Positions 1 through 7,585 of a stretch of DNA of 64,000 nucleotides are shown in pieces. Under the pieces are notes generated by a model. The model was not told where the DNA came from. It was given only the letters and a program-made list of their open reading frames with translations, and ran no database searches. The stretch comes from Niastella sp. OAS944 (lineage in GTDB: Bacteria; Bacteroidota; Bacteroidia; Chitinophagales; Chitinophagaceae). The translations under genes were made by a program, and so were the position numbers. Position 1 is the stretch's first letter. Each line of letters starts with the position of its first letter. The stretch lies in contig JANUBW010000008.1 in NCBI GenBank assembly GCA_024809215.1, forward strand, positions 372,001 to 436,000, given 5' to 3'.

Positions 1-442
1 TGAGTAACCATGAAGTTTCACCTTCAGCCAGTTTCTTTATGGTATCAAGCGTTTCGTTCCAGTTTCTTTCTGCATGCGCATACAACATTTGTGAAGCAAA
101 ATTGCTTTGTGTCAATTGCAGCAAAAGGCCATTATCCTGTGGTACTATATTGAATGTGATATCTGAATAGTTCTCAGGAACATCTTCTGTGGCCGAAAAT
201 ACACTCCAGTAATTATAGGAGAGCTTTTGGTTTGGCTCAAAATGCAACAGGGTACCCTTGTCTTTCACTTCTTTATCCTTATACACAAATGTAAATGCGA
301 TCTCACTGTCTACCTGCCAGTTGGTGATCATTTCCACACCCAACCATTGAACAATGTATTGGTTGTCGGTCAATACGGCCCATACTTTATCCGGGGTAGT
401 GTCAATATGTCTTTCTTTGGTAAGGATTAAGTTCTTTTTCAT
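1..442 (-). CDS. SRPBCC/AHSA1-family protein, 3' end outside window
   Basis: The visible 147 residues begin MKKNLILTKERHIDTTP and run off the left edge without a stop. The pattern DTTPDKVWAVLTDNQYIVQWL, followed by a stretch of beta strands with GTLLHFEPNQKLSYNYW, is the N-terminal half of the AHSA1/SRPBCC fold. Known members bind hydrophobic ligands or stimulate Hsp90-like ATPases, but the ligand cannot be told from sequence. The start codon at 442 follows an AT-rich stretch without a Shine-Dalgarno sequence, as is normal in this phylum. It is transcribed away from the homogentisate dioxygenase gene. The fold call is fairly safe; no specific role is proposed. Confidence 0.75.
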   Translation of the reverse strand, partial: MKKNLILTKERHIDTTPDKVWAVLTDNQYIVQWLGVEMITNWQVDSEIAFTFVYKDKEVKDKGTLLHFEPNQKLSYNYWSVFSATEDVPENYSDITFNIVPQDNGLLLQLTQSNFASQMLYAHAERNWNETLDTIKKLAEGETSWLL

Positions 443-595
443 CTGTAGTTTTTTATTATTTATTGCCTGGAGGTTCTAAAAACGGGCTGCAAGATAAGAC
501 GCATGTACAAATGGCGATTGGTAAAACGCCATAAAATTTCAACATTTAGGTTCTCTTTGCCGATTTCTGCCTATTTGTTAACTTTATCTGTCATT

Positions 596-704
596 TGCTT
601 TTATGTTTTGCCTAGTAGCGAGAACGCCATTTGTCGGGCGCTTTAAAGTTCAAGCATTATCACATTAGCAAATTAGCACATTATCACATTAGCTGTTGCC
701 ATGC
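596..704 (+). repeat. First copy of a ~109-bp direct repeat upstream of hmgA
   Basis: This copy matches 818-926 with scattered substitutions. Both hold a conserved block (agaacgccatttgtcgggcg), then an 8-mer array, then a start-like ATGCC. The first copy leads into a 29-codon reading frame (701-790) that is not related to HmgA. The rest of 443-921 is AT-rich and shows no other gene. Confidence 0.85.
656..693 (+). repeat. 8-mer array, ATTATCAC theme
   Basis: Nearly five consecutive 8-bp units read ATTATCAC, ATTAGCAA, ATTAGCAC, ATTATCAC, ATTAGC. It lies inside the first copy of the duplicated hmgA leader. No inverted partner array lies next to it. Confidence 0.9.
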
Positions 705-817
705 CATTCTTTCGCAATTTCACATATTGGATAGATAAGCGGAGCTGGAAATATGTATTTCTGCTCAAGACCCTTGAATTGTCTCTGTAATTCCTTCCGT
801 TATTTCTACATTTTAAC

Positions 818-926
818 TGCTTTTGTGTTTTGCATAGTAGGGAGAACGCCATTTGTCGGGCGCTTCAAAGCTTAAGCATTATCACATTAGCAAATTATCT
901 CATTATCAAATTAACCTTGCTATGCC
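818..926 (+). repeat. Second copy of the ~109-bp direct repeat, forming the hmgA leader
   Basis: It pairs with 596-704 at an offset of about 222 bp. This copy ends in the true hmgA start region (ATG at 922), so the duplication copied leader and start codon together. Confidence 0.85.
878..916 (+). repeat. 8-mer array, ATTATCAC theme, in the hmgA leader
   Basis: The units are ATTATCAC, ATTAGCAA, ATTATCTC, ATTATCAA, ATTAACC. The array ends 5 bp before the hmgA start codon. It differs from the copy at 656-693 only by unit-level substitutions. Confidence 0.88.
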
Positions 927-2079
927 TTACTATTATAGATTAGGTAACATACCACATAAACGGCACACCCAGTTTCGCAAACCCGATGGGTCGTTGTATG
1001 CAGAACAATTGTTCTCAACCGAAGGGTTTTCGAACGATTACTCATTATTATATCATGCGCATCCGCCAACTGATATTATAAAAACAGAACCTTCGTACGA
1101 TGTATCGCCCAAAGTGGCCGAAGAGAAGATGCTCAAACATCGTAGTTTGGAAGGGTTTAAAATAAAACCGGCTATTGATTATTTGCAAAGCCGTACACCA
1201 GTGCTGGTGAATAACGATTGCCATATCGTACTGGCTGCACCACAGGCAGGAATGCACGATTATTATTTCAAAAATGCCGATGCCGACGAAATGATCTTTG
1301 TACATGAGGGTGAGGGCGTGTTACGCACCATGTATGGTGAGCTGCCATTTGCCTATGGCGATTACCTGGTTATACCGCGCGGTACCATTTACCAAATAGA
1401 ATTTAGAAATAAGGATAACCGGTTGTTCATTGTTGAATCGTTCAGTCCCATTCGCTTTCCCAAAAAGTATTTAAGCAAATACGGGCAACTGCTCGAGCAT
1501 TCGCCTTATTGTGAGCGCGACATCAGGCCGCCGCAAAACCTGCCTACATTCGATTCAAAAGGCGATTTCCTCATTCGCACAAAAAAGCGTGGCATGATGT
1601 ACAATTTGCACTACGGTCATCATCCTTTTGATGTGATAGGGTGGGATGGTTATTGTTATCCATTCGCTTTTAGTATTCATGATTTTGAACCTATCACCGG
1701 CCGGGTGCATCAGCCACCGCCAGTGCATCAAACATTTGAAGCTAATAATTTTGTGGTGTGTTCATTCTGCCCCCGCTTGTTCGATTATCATCCGCAATCG
1801 GTACCGGCGCCCTATAATCATAGTAATATAGATAGTGATGAAGTGTTGTATTATGTAGATGGTGATTTTATGAGCCGTAAAGCAGTAACCCGCGGAATGA
1901 TCACCCTGCATCCTGCAGGTATTCCGCATGGGCCGCACCCCGGTGCAGTAGAAAAAAGTATTGGCGCAAAGGAAACTAAGGAGCTGGCCGTAATGGTAGA
2001 TACCTTTCATCCATTACAGTTAACAAAAGAAGCGTTGGAAATTGAGAATGCTGGTTATACAATGAGTTGGGCGGAATAG
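922..2079 (+). CDS. hmgA: Homogentisate 1,2-dioxygenase
   Basis: This 385-residue protein opens the ring of homogentisate to maleylacetoacetate in tyrosine and phenylalanine catabolism, using a cytoplasmic iron centre. The N-terminus (MPYYYRLGNIPHKRHTQFRK) and the later PPPVHQTFEANNFVVCSF and HSNIDSDEVLYYVDGDF stretches are typical of the family. The last of these and ITLHPAGIPHGPHPG supply His and Glu residues likely to bind iron. A start further upstream (853) would translate the repeat array, so ATG 922 is preferred. No other gene of the pathway lies nearby, so the gene stands alone and ends at a strong hairpin. Identity is well supported by length and motifs. Confidence 0.93.
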   Translation: MPYYYRLGNIPHKRHTQFRKPDGSLYAEQLFSTEGFSNDYSLLYHAHPPTDIIKTEPSYDVSPKVAEEKMLKHRSLEGFKIKPAIDYLQSRTPVLVNNDCHIVLAAPQAGMHDYYFKNADADEMIFVHEGEGVLRTMYGELPFAYGDYLVIPRGTIYQIEFRNKDNRLFIVESFSPIRFPKKYLSKYGQLLEHSPYCERDIRPPQNLPTFDSKGDFLIRTKKRGMMYNLHYGHHPFDVIGWDGYCYPFAFSIHDFEPITGRVHQPPPVHQTFEANNFVVCSFCPRLFDYHPQSVPAPYNHSNIDSDEVLYYVDGDFMSRKAVTRGMITLHPAGIPHGPHPGAVEKSIGAKETKELAVMVDTFHPLQLTKEALEIENAGYTMSWAE

Positions 2080-2092
2080 CTGGAATGTTTTA

Positions 2093-2133
2093 AAACAATA
2101 AGATCCCGCACCATGTGCGGGATCTTGTTGTTT
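2093..2133. terminator. Bidirectional hairpin terminator between hmgA and the lipoprotein gene
   Basis: A 19-bp stem (core AAGATCCCGCAC / GTGCGGGATCTT, loop CATG) is flanked by A-rich and T-rich arms, so it can end transcripts from both convergent genes. Confidence 0.88.
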
Positions 2134-2145
2134 TATGTGGTTTCG

Positions 2146-2604
2146 TTAATTGCGTCTTAACTTCAGGAATGGTGGTAGAACGTAACCCATTCCTATGCCT
2201 TTTACCTGAATGGCCAGTGTTATCTTCTTATCAGGAATTGAACTTGCCAGGTTGTTTGTATGAACTTCCTTTGATTCAGTCCTATTGTTCGTAGATGCTG
2301 AAAGCGTTGAATTGGCGATCTCTACATTATCGGTTACATTGAAAAGCCGAACATACACAGTGTCAGTAAGCGCATCAGTCAGCAAAGACGCGTTTAGCGT
2401 TATAGAATCCATTTTAGGATAATCCTTTTTATCGAAATCGATAAAATGAGTAGCGGAAGGCAGCGTTACAAAATTGGGGTTATCGGTCCATCTGGCTCCC
2501 GAATACTGAAATTGTAATCTAACTTCATAGATCGGCTCTACGATCGTTTTAGTACAAGAACAAAAAAGAATGGTAGCCAGAGATGCGAAATAAAATTTCT
2601 TCAT
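2146..2604 (-). CDS. Hypothetical lipoprotein
   Basis: The protein has 152 residues. Its N-terminus MKKFYFASLATILFCSC followed by TKT is a lipoprotein signal with a Cys at position 15 or 17, so it should be lipid-anchored in the envelope. The remainder is rich in beta-prone stretches and Thr/Asn and shows no motif that I recognise. It is convergent with hmgA across a shared terminator and divergent from the efflux regulator. No function is proposed. Confidence 0.75.
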   Translation of the reverse strand: MKKFYFASLATILFCSCTKTIVEPIYEVRLQFQYSGARWTDNPNFVTLPSATHFIDFDKKDYPKMDSITLNASLLTDALTDTVYVRLFNVTDNVEIANSTLSASTNNRTESKEVHTNNLASSIPDKKITLAIQVKGIGMGYVLPPFLKLRRN

Positions 2605-2774
2605 AAAAATTAATGTGATAAAGATTGTTTTGGTTAAACAGGCGTAAATATAGCATCGATAAGAGCAATTTGCAATACACTGTCGCTCAATTTATTTCAC
2701 AATAGGTTACTTTTTATTTGTACTCCCGTCTATTATTTTTCAGGAAAAACTTGCAGGTATCAATTTTTCAATAT

Positions 2775-2782
2775 TACCTTTG
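2775..2782 (+). promoter_or_regulatory. -7 promoter box of the efflux regulator gene
   Basis: TACCTTTG matches the Bacteroidota -7 consensus TAnnTTTG, and a TTG at 2751-2753 lies 21 bp upstream as a possible -33 element. The operator begins 3 bp downstream, so a bound repressor would cover the transcription start. Confidence 0.75.
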
Positions 2783-2784
2783 TG

Positions 2785-2802
2785 TTTAACCAAATGGTTA
2801 AA
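2785..2802. promoter_or_regulatory. TetR operator, site 1
   Basis: TTTAACCAAATGGTTAAA is a palindrome with one mismatched pair. It matches 16 of 18 bases at 3441-3458, and both sites end 4 bp before a start codon. The likely ligand is the TetR protein encoded directly downstream. Confidence 0.8.
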
Positions 2803-2806
2803 CTAC

Positions 2807-3424
2807 ATGGCTAAAGAGGTAAAAGACGACAAAAGCGCAGAGCAAAAGATACTGGATGCTGCCAAGCAGATCTTTATGGAAAATGGGCTCGATGGCGCCC
2901 GCATGCAGGATATTGCCGATAAAGCAGGTATCAATAAAGCCTTGTTACACTATTATTTCCGCAGCAAAGACAAGCTGTTTGAACGCATATTTATAGAGGA
3001 GGCGCAAAAGTTCATGCCCAAGGTAACGCACATTATGTTGTCGGATCTTACGCTGTTTGAAAAGATAGAAAAGTTTGTAGGTGAATACATCGATACACTT
3101 ATACAGAATCCAATGCTGGCCAATTTCATTTTAAATGAAGTACACCGCAACCCTAAAGAATTGATGACAAAGATCTGGGGCAATCAGCGGCCGCCGGTTG
3201 ACAAAGTAGAGGAACATGTAGCAAAACTGGTAAAGAAAGGTGAAATAAGGCCTATTAAAGGCTATGAATTAATGGTGAATATGGTTTCCCTGTGCATATT
3301 TCCTTTCCTGGCAAAACCAATGGTGCAATGGGTTACAAAGACCAATGATGCAGAGTTTATGAAGATGATGCAACAGCGTAAAAAGACCGTGGTACAATTT
3401 GTAATAGACTCAATAAAGAAATAA
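2807..3424 (+). CDS. TetR/AcrR-family transcriptional repressor of the efflux operon
   Basis: This 205-residue cytoplasmic regulator has a TetR helix-turn-helix at about residues 10-55 (ILDAAKQIFMENGLDGARM, then ADKAGINKALLHYYFRSKDK). The C-terminal half is the variable ligand-binding and dimerisation domain. I start it at MAKEVKDDK because the ten residues before it are a translation of the palindromic operator. It lies 38 bp before tolC and is co-directional with the whole efflux operon. The matching palindromes before both genes argue for autorepression plus repression of the pump, with induction by a substrate of the pump. That regulatory model is inference; the family is certain. Confidence 0.9.
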   Translation: MAKEVKDDKSAEQKILDAAKQIFMENGLDGARMQDIADKAGINKALLHYYFRSKDKLFERIFIEEAQKFMPKVTHIMLSDLTLFEKIEKFVGEYIDTLIQNPMLANFILNEVHRNPKELMTKIWGNQRPPVDKVEEHVAKLVKKGEIRPIKGYELMVNMVSLCIFPFLAKPMVQWVTKTNDAEFMKMMQQRKKTVVQFVIDSIKK

Positions 3425-3440
3425 AAATTTTTATCATGCT

Positions 3441-3458
3441 ATTAACTAAATGGTTAAA
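3441..3458. promoter_or_regulatory. TetR operator, site 2, before tolC
   Basis: ATTAACTAAATGGTTAAA matches 16 of 18 bases with site 1 and has the same 4-bp spacing to the ATG that follows. Confidence 0.78.
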
Positions 3459-3462
3459 CCTT

Positions 3463-4731
3463 ATGATTAAATTTTGCTTGCCTATAGCGGTGTTGCTATT
3501 TGCTGTTGGCGCACACGCGCAGAACGACAAGCTTACCCTGCAACAGGCGTATGACCTGGCCCGGCAGCATTACCCGGTTATAAGGCAAAAAGACCTGGTA
3601 CGCCAAACAGCCAACTTAACCATTGAGAACCTGGGTAAGGGGTATCTTCCTCAATTGAATATCAGCGGTCAGGCTACCTATCAGTCAGATGTAACCAGTG
3701 TGCCGGTTAGTATTCCGGGCATCAAGATAGATCCACCCGGTAAAGATCAATACAAGATCCAGGCCGAGCTAACGCAGCTGGTATATGACGGCGGTAGTAC
3801 AAGCGCGCAAAAGAATGTGCAGAATGCCAATGCACAGGTGGAAGAACAGAAAGCCGAAGTGGAACTGTATAAAGTGAAAGAGCGTATTAACCAGGTATAT
3901 TTAGGTATTTTACTGGTTGATGCACAATTGGAGCAGGTAAGCTATGTGAAAAAAGATATAGAAATAGGTATTAAACGTGTAGAAGCGATGGTGAAGAACG
4001 GAACGGCTTTTCGTTCGAACCAGTTAACGCTGGAAGCTGAATTAATGAAGAACGACCAGCGGGTAATTGAACTCAATGCCAATCGCAAAGGTTTGGTTGA
4101 TGTGTTAGGCCTGTTCATTAACCGCGATTTACCTGCCGATGTAAAACTGGAACAACCCACCATTCCCATGACGCTTGTAAAGGAATCGGTTGCCCGACCC
4201 GAGTTGAAGTATTACAGCTACCAGAACGAGTTATTCAAAGTACAGAATCAAATGATCAGCGTAAAGAACCGGCCTAAAGTGAACTTGTTTGTGCAGGGTG
4301 GTTATGGACGTCCGGGCTTGAATATGTTGAACAATGAATTCGATCTGTTTTATATAGCCGGTGCAAGGCTGAACTGGGGACTTGGAAATTTATATACTAC
4401 CAAAAAGGAACGTGAGATCCTGCAGGTTAATCAACGCATGGTTGATGTGCAGAAAGACCTGTTCATACTCAATACAAATACCTCGCTTAAACAACAGGAA
4501 GCGGAAGTGAGTAAGCTATCACAATTGATACAAAGTGACGAACAGATCATTGGTGTACGCGGCCAGGTAAAAGAAGCGGCGCTGGCGCAACTTACCAATG
4601 GGGTTATTACCACCAACGACTACCTGAAAGAAGTAAATGCCGAAGACCAGGCCAAACAGTCACTGCTTACCCATCAGGTACAGCTGTTACAGGCACAGAT
4701 CAATTACCGCACTATCTCCGGTAATCAATAA
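3463..4731 (+). CDS. TolC-family outer-membrane efflux protein
   Basis: The protein has 422 residues and a signal peptide (MIKFCLPIAVLLFAVGAHAQ). Two outer-membrane-efflux-protein repeats follow, with long coiled-coil helices such as VQNANAQVEEQKAEVELYKV and a second set near residues 330-400. TolC trimers form the outer-membrane duct of tripartite pumps. It is the first structural gene of the operon and is followed 31 bp later by the periplasmic adaptor. The start was placed after the operator, which would otherwise be translated as MLLTKWLNL. Family and role are clear; the exported substrate is unknown. Confidence 0.9.
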   Translation: MIKFCLPIAVLLFAVGAHAQNDKLTLQQAYDLARQHYPVIRQKDLVRQTANLTIENLGKGYLPQLNISGQATYQSDVTSVPVSIPGIKIDPPGKDQYKIQAELTQLVYDGGSTSAQKNVQNANAQVEEQKAEVELYKVKERINQVYLGILLVDAQLEQVSYVKKDIEIGIKRVEAMVKNGTAFRSNQLTLEAELMKNDQRVIELNANRKGLVDVLGLFINRDLPADVKLEQPTIPMTLVKESVARPELKYYSYQNELFKVQNQMISVKNRPKVNLFVQGGYGRPGLNMLNNEFDLFYIAGARLNWGLGNLYTTKKEREILQVNQRMVDVQKDLFILNTNTSLKQQEAEVSKLSQLIQSDEQIIGVRGQVKEAALAQLTNGVITTNDYLKEVNAEDQAKQSLLTHQVQLLQAQINYRTISGNQ

Positions 4732-4762
4732 TTACAGTTATTCTTCTATTAAATAAAAGCTC

Positions 4763-5701
4763 ATGAACAAACTTATTGTAACCCTTATAGCTTCAGCTGC
4801 AGTGTTCACTGCGTGCAACCGCAACGGTCAGAAATTTGATGCATCGGGAACTTTTGAGGTGGATGAAGTGATCGTTTCTGCCGAACAAACCGGAAAATTA
4901 TTATCGTTTAATATACAGGAAGGCCAGGCCATTCCCCGCGAACAGGTGGTAGGAATTATCGATGCAGAAAACCTGTCGTTACAAAAAGAACAAATACAGG
5001 CAAGCATCGCTGCTTTGCAGGACAGGACCTCCGATGTAAAACCTCAGATAAAATTATTGCAGGAGCAACTGGCTGTTCAGGAATCACAGCTGAAGAATAT
5101 GCAACAGGAGCGTACCCGTATTGAGAACCTGTTAAAACAGGATGCCGCTACCCACAAACAGCTCGATGATATGAACTCGAATATTGAAGTATTGCAACGC
5201 CAAATGGATGTTACACGCCAGCAGATCAATGTACAAAAAAGCAATACCAGCACACAGAACCGGTCGGTGCTGAGTGAACAAAAACCACTCGAAAAAAGAG
5301 TGGCGCAGCTTAGCGAGCAAATAGGCAAGGCGCAGATCATAAACCCTGTTGGTGGAACTGTTATTACCAAATATGCGGAAGCCGGTGAGGTAACTGCTGC
5401 CGGAAAAGCACTGTATAAGATCGCCAACCTCGATACGCTTACTTTACGCGCATACATTACCGGTAACCAGTTGCCGCAAATAAAACTTAACCAACAGGTA
5501 AAGGTATTGATAGATAGCGGCGCTAAAGCCTACCGGGAATATCCGGGTACCATTACCTGGGTGGCCGATAAAGCGGAGTTTACGCCAAAGACCATTCAAA
5601 CAAGAGATGAGCGGGCCAATTTGGTGTATGCGATTAAGGTTCGGGTAAAGAATGATGGTTATTTGAAGATAGGGATGTATGGTGAGGTTTTGTTTAAGTA
5701 A
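4763..5701 (+). CDS. HlyD-family periplasmic adaptor (membrane fusion protein), lipoprotein
   Basis: The protein has 312 residues. Its lipobox ends at Cys18 (AAVFTAC), so it is probably lipid-anchored in the inner membrane and faces the periplasm. A biotinyl-lipoyl-like half (VIVSAEQTGKLLSFNIQEGQ) is followed by a coiled-coil hairpin at about residues 70-180, rich in Gln, Glu and Leu. The second lipoyl half (INPVGGTVITKYAEAGEV) and a beta-barrel domain close the protein. This order is that of YhiI/HlyD adaptors. It links the TolC protein to the ABC-2 transporter encoded downstream. Confidence 0.9.
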   Translation: MNKLIVTLIASAAVFTACNRNGQKFDASGTFEVDEVIVSAEQTGKLLSFNIQEGQAIPREQVVGIIDAENLSLQKEQIQASIAALQDRTSDVKPQIKLLQEQLAVQESQLKNMQQERTRIENLLKQDAATHKQLDDMNSNIEVLQRQMDVTRQQINVQKSNTSTQNRSVLSEQKPLEKRVAQLSEQIGKAQIINPVGGTVITKYAEAGEVTAAGKALYKIANLDTLTLRAYITGNQLPQIKLNQQVKVLIDSGAKAYREYPGTITWVADKAEFTPKTIQTRDERANLVYAIKVRVKNDGYLKIGMYGEVLFK

Positions 5702-5729
5702 TTGATGGGTCAGCAAGTTAGCATAGTAG

Positions 5730-5767
5730 CCCCTCCCCCTTCCGGGGGAGGGGTTGGGGAGGGGGCC
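5730..5767 (+). repeat. GC-rich C5/G5 hairpin repeat
   Basis: CCCCTCCCCC, a TTCC loop and GGGGGAGGGG are followed by a second G-rich arm. Closely similar elements occur at 29693-29732 (opposite orientation) and 45660-45699. It sits inside the efflux operon between the adaptor and the first ATPase. It lacks a T-tract, so it is unlikely to be a simple terminator. Confidence 0.85.
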
Positions 5768-5792
5768 TTTTACAAGTTATCAAATAGCAACT

Positions 5793-6716
5793 ATGAACGC
5801 AGTAATAGTAAACAACATCAGCAAGCAATACGGCAAAAAGAAGGATCTGATTCAGGCCCTGAAAGGCATTTTCTTCGAAGTGAAGCAGGGCGAGCTCTTC
5901 GGTATCATTGGTCCCGACGGGGCCGGTAAAACATCTTTGTTTCGCATTCTTACTACCCTGTTGTTACCCGACGGCGGCTCTGCTTCTGTTGACGGACTGG
6001 ATGTGGTAAAAGATTTTAAAGCCATTCGCCACCGTGTGGGATATATGCCGGGCCGCTTTTCGTTGTACCAGGACCTTACTATTGAAGAGAACCTTGAATT
6101 CTTTGCCACCATCTTCAATACTACCGTAAAAGAGAATTACGATCTAATTAAAGATATCTATTCACAAATAGAACCTTTTAAAAACAGAAGGGCAGGCAAG
6201 TTATCGGGTGGTATGAAACAGAAGCTGGCGTTGAGTTGTGCACTCATACACAAACCATCGGTCTTGTTCCTCGATGAGCCTACAACGGGGGTTGATGCAG
6301 TTTCGAGAAAAGAGTTCTGGGAAATGTTGCGCAGTTTGAAAGAACAAGGGATCACCATATTGGTTTCAACACCATATATGGATGAAGCCAGCCTGTGCGA
6401 CAGGGTAGCGCTGATACAGAGCGGAGAAATATTATCTGTTGATAGTCCCGAAGGTGTGATCAATGCATTTAAACATCCGCTGGTAGCGGTGAAGGATAAC
6501 AACATGCTGCAATTGCTAAACGATCTGCAGCGGTTTGAAGGGGTACAGGATGCCTATCCGTTTGGGGAGTATCATCATGTGGTGTTGAAGGATGGGTTTA
6601 CGGCCAATGCCGTGTCAACTTATTTGCAGCAGCATAATTATCATCAGCCAGATGTGCAAACGATAAGAGCGGATATAGAAGACTGTTTTATTGCGTTGAT
6701 GAAGACAGGGGAGTAA
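5793..6716 (+). CDS. ABC transporter ATP-binding protein (first ATPase of efflux pump)
   Basis: The protein has 307 residues. Visible motifs are Walker A GPDGAGKTS, signature LSGGMKQKL and Walker B VLFLDEPTTGVD, followed by a regulatory C-terminal region. The Asp in Walker A (GPDGAGK) recalls the first ATPase half of YbhF/RbbA-type ABC-2 exporters, where both ATPases are fused; here they are separate genes. The start at MNAVIVNNIS is chosen because anything further upstream would translate the GC-rich repeat. It powers export through the two permeases at 7586-9820. Family certain, substrate unknown. Confidence 0.92.
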   Translation: MNAVIVNNISKQYGKKKDLIQALKGIFFEVKQGELFGIIGPDGAGKTSLFRILTTLLLPDGGSASVDGLDVVKDFKAIRHRVGYMPGRFSLYQDLTIEENLEFFATIFNTTVKENYDLIKDIYSQIEPFKNRRAGKLSGGMKQKLALSCALIHKPSVLFLDEPTTGVDAVSRKEFWEMLRSLKEQGITILVSTPYMDEASLCDRVALIQSGEILSVDSPEGVINAFKHPLVAVKDNNMLQLLNDLQRFEGVQDAYPFGEYHHVVLKDGFTANAVSTYLQQHNYHQPDVQTIRADIEDCFIALMKTGE

Positions 6717-6733
6717 CCGTAAAAAATAAACTA

Positions 6734-7477
6734 ATGACCAATACAGCCATACACGCAGAAGGGCTTACCAAACGGTTTGGTGATTTTACGGCCGTTGATG
6801 CCATTTCCTTTGAAGTAAAGAAAGGCGAAATATTTGGTTTTCTCGGCGCCAATGGAGCAGGCAAAACAACGGCCATGCGTATGTTATGCGGTTTGTCGAT
6901 TCCTACTGCTGGAAAAGCATCTGTGGCCGGTTTCGATGTATATAAGCAAACCGAACAAATAAAACGAAGCATTGGCTATATGAGCCAGAAGTTCTCGCTG
7001 TATGAAGACCTTACAGTAAGAGAGAACATTCGGTTTTATGCTGGTATATATGGCAAAAGCGATGCATTCATAAAAGAGAAAACGGCCTTTTTGTTAAAGG
7101 AACTGCACCTGGAGGCAGAGGCCAACAAACTGGTGAGGTCGTTACCGCTGGGGTGGAAACAAAAGCTGGCTTTCTCTGTAGCTATATTTCATGAACCGGA
7201 GATCGTTTTCCTCGATGAACCAACCGGTGGTGTAGACCCGGTAACGCGCCGTGAATTCTGGAATATGATCTATAAGGCTGCTGAGCGCGGCATTACCATT
7301 TTTGTTACTACACACTATATGGATGAGGCGGAATATTGTAACCGGGTATCCATCATGGTTGACGGCCGTATTGATGCCCTCGATACGCCTACGCAGTTGA
7401 AGAAAACGTTTGAGGTGAGGTCGATGGATGAAGTGTTTTTGAAGCTGGCGCGGAGGGCGAAGCGTTCCGGTGATTAA
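6734..7477 (+). CDS. ABC transporter ATP-binding protein (second ATPase of efflux pump)
   Basis: The protein has 247 residues with Walker A GANGAGKTT and Walker B IVFLDEPTGGVDP. Its signature region reads SLPLGWKQKL instead of LSGGxxQ, so the usual Ser-Gly-Gly is replaced by Pro-Leu-Gly. That change is known from the second half of YbhF-like exporters and suggests one asymmetric ATP site in a heterodimer with the preceding ATPase. It follows that gene by 17 bp. Its stop codon is directly followed by an 8-mer inverted array before the permease genes. Confidence 0.9.
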   Translation: MTNTAIHAEGLTKRFGDFTAVDAISFEVKKGEIFGFLGANGAGKTTAMRMLCGLSIPTAGKASVAGFDVYKQTEQIKRSIGYMSQKFSLYEDLTVRENIRFYAGIYGKSDAFIKEKTAFLLKELHLEAEANKLVRSLPLGWKQKLAFSVAIFHEPEIVFLDEPTGGVDPVTRREFWNMIYKAAERGITIFVTTHYMDEAEYCNRVSIMVDGRIDALDTPTQLKKTFEVRSMDEVFLKLARRAKRSGD

Positions 7478-7478
7478 G

Positions 7479-7573
7479 AGTTTGTAAGTTGTTCAGTTAT
7501 TGAGTTAGTCAGTTAAAAAACTAATAAACTCAATAACTAACGAACTGAACAACTGAATAACTGAATAACTCAG
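7479..7573 (+). repeat. 8-mer inverted array, AGTT/AACT theme, inside the efflux operon
   Basis: Twelve consecutive 8-bp units are in perfect register. Five begin AGTT (AGTTTGTA, AGTTGTTC, AGTTATTG, AGTTAGTC, AGTTAAAA) and seven begin AACT (AACTAATA, AACTCAAT, AACTAACG, AACTGAAC, AACTGAAT twice, AACTCAG). The tetramer is conserved while the other four bases vary. The array begins one base after the stop codon and ends 12 bp before the first permease. There is no T-tract. Confidence 0.93.
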
Positions 7574-7585
7574 AAAAATATTCAT

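Noticed and set aside
701-790. 29-codon frame starting MPFFRNF after the first leader copy
   Set aside because: Short, no homologue recognised, and probably a by-product of the duplicated start context.
853-921. 23-residue extension of homogentisate dioxygenase
   Set aside because: It translates the 8-mer array (HYHISKLSHYQIN); family members start at MPYYYRLGN.
7479-7573. Intrinsic terminator
   Set aside because: The array folds but has no T-tract, and the downstream permease genes clearly belong to the same operon.
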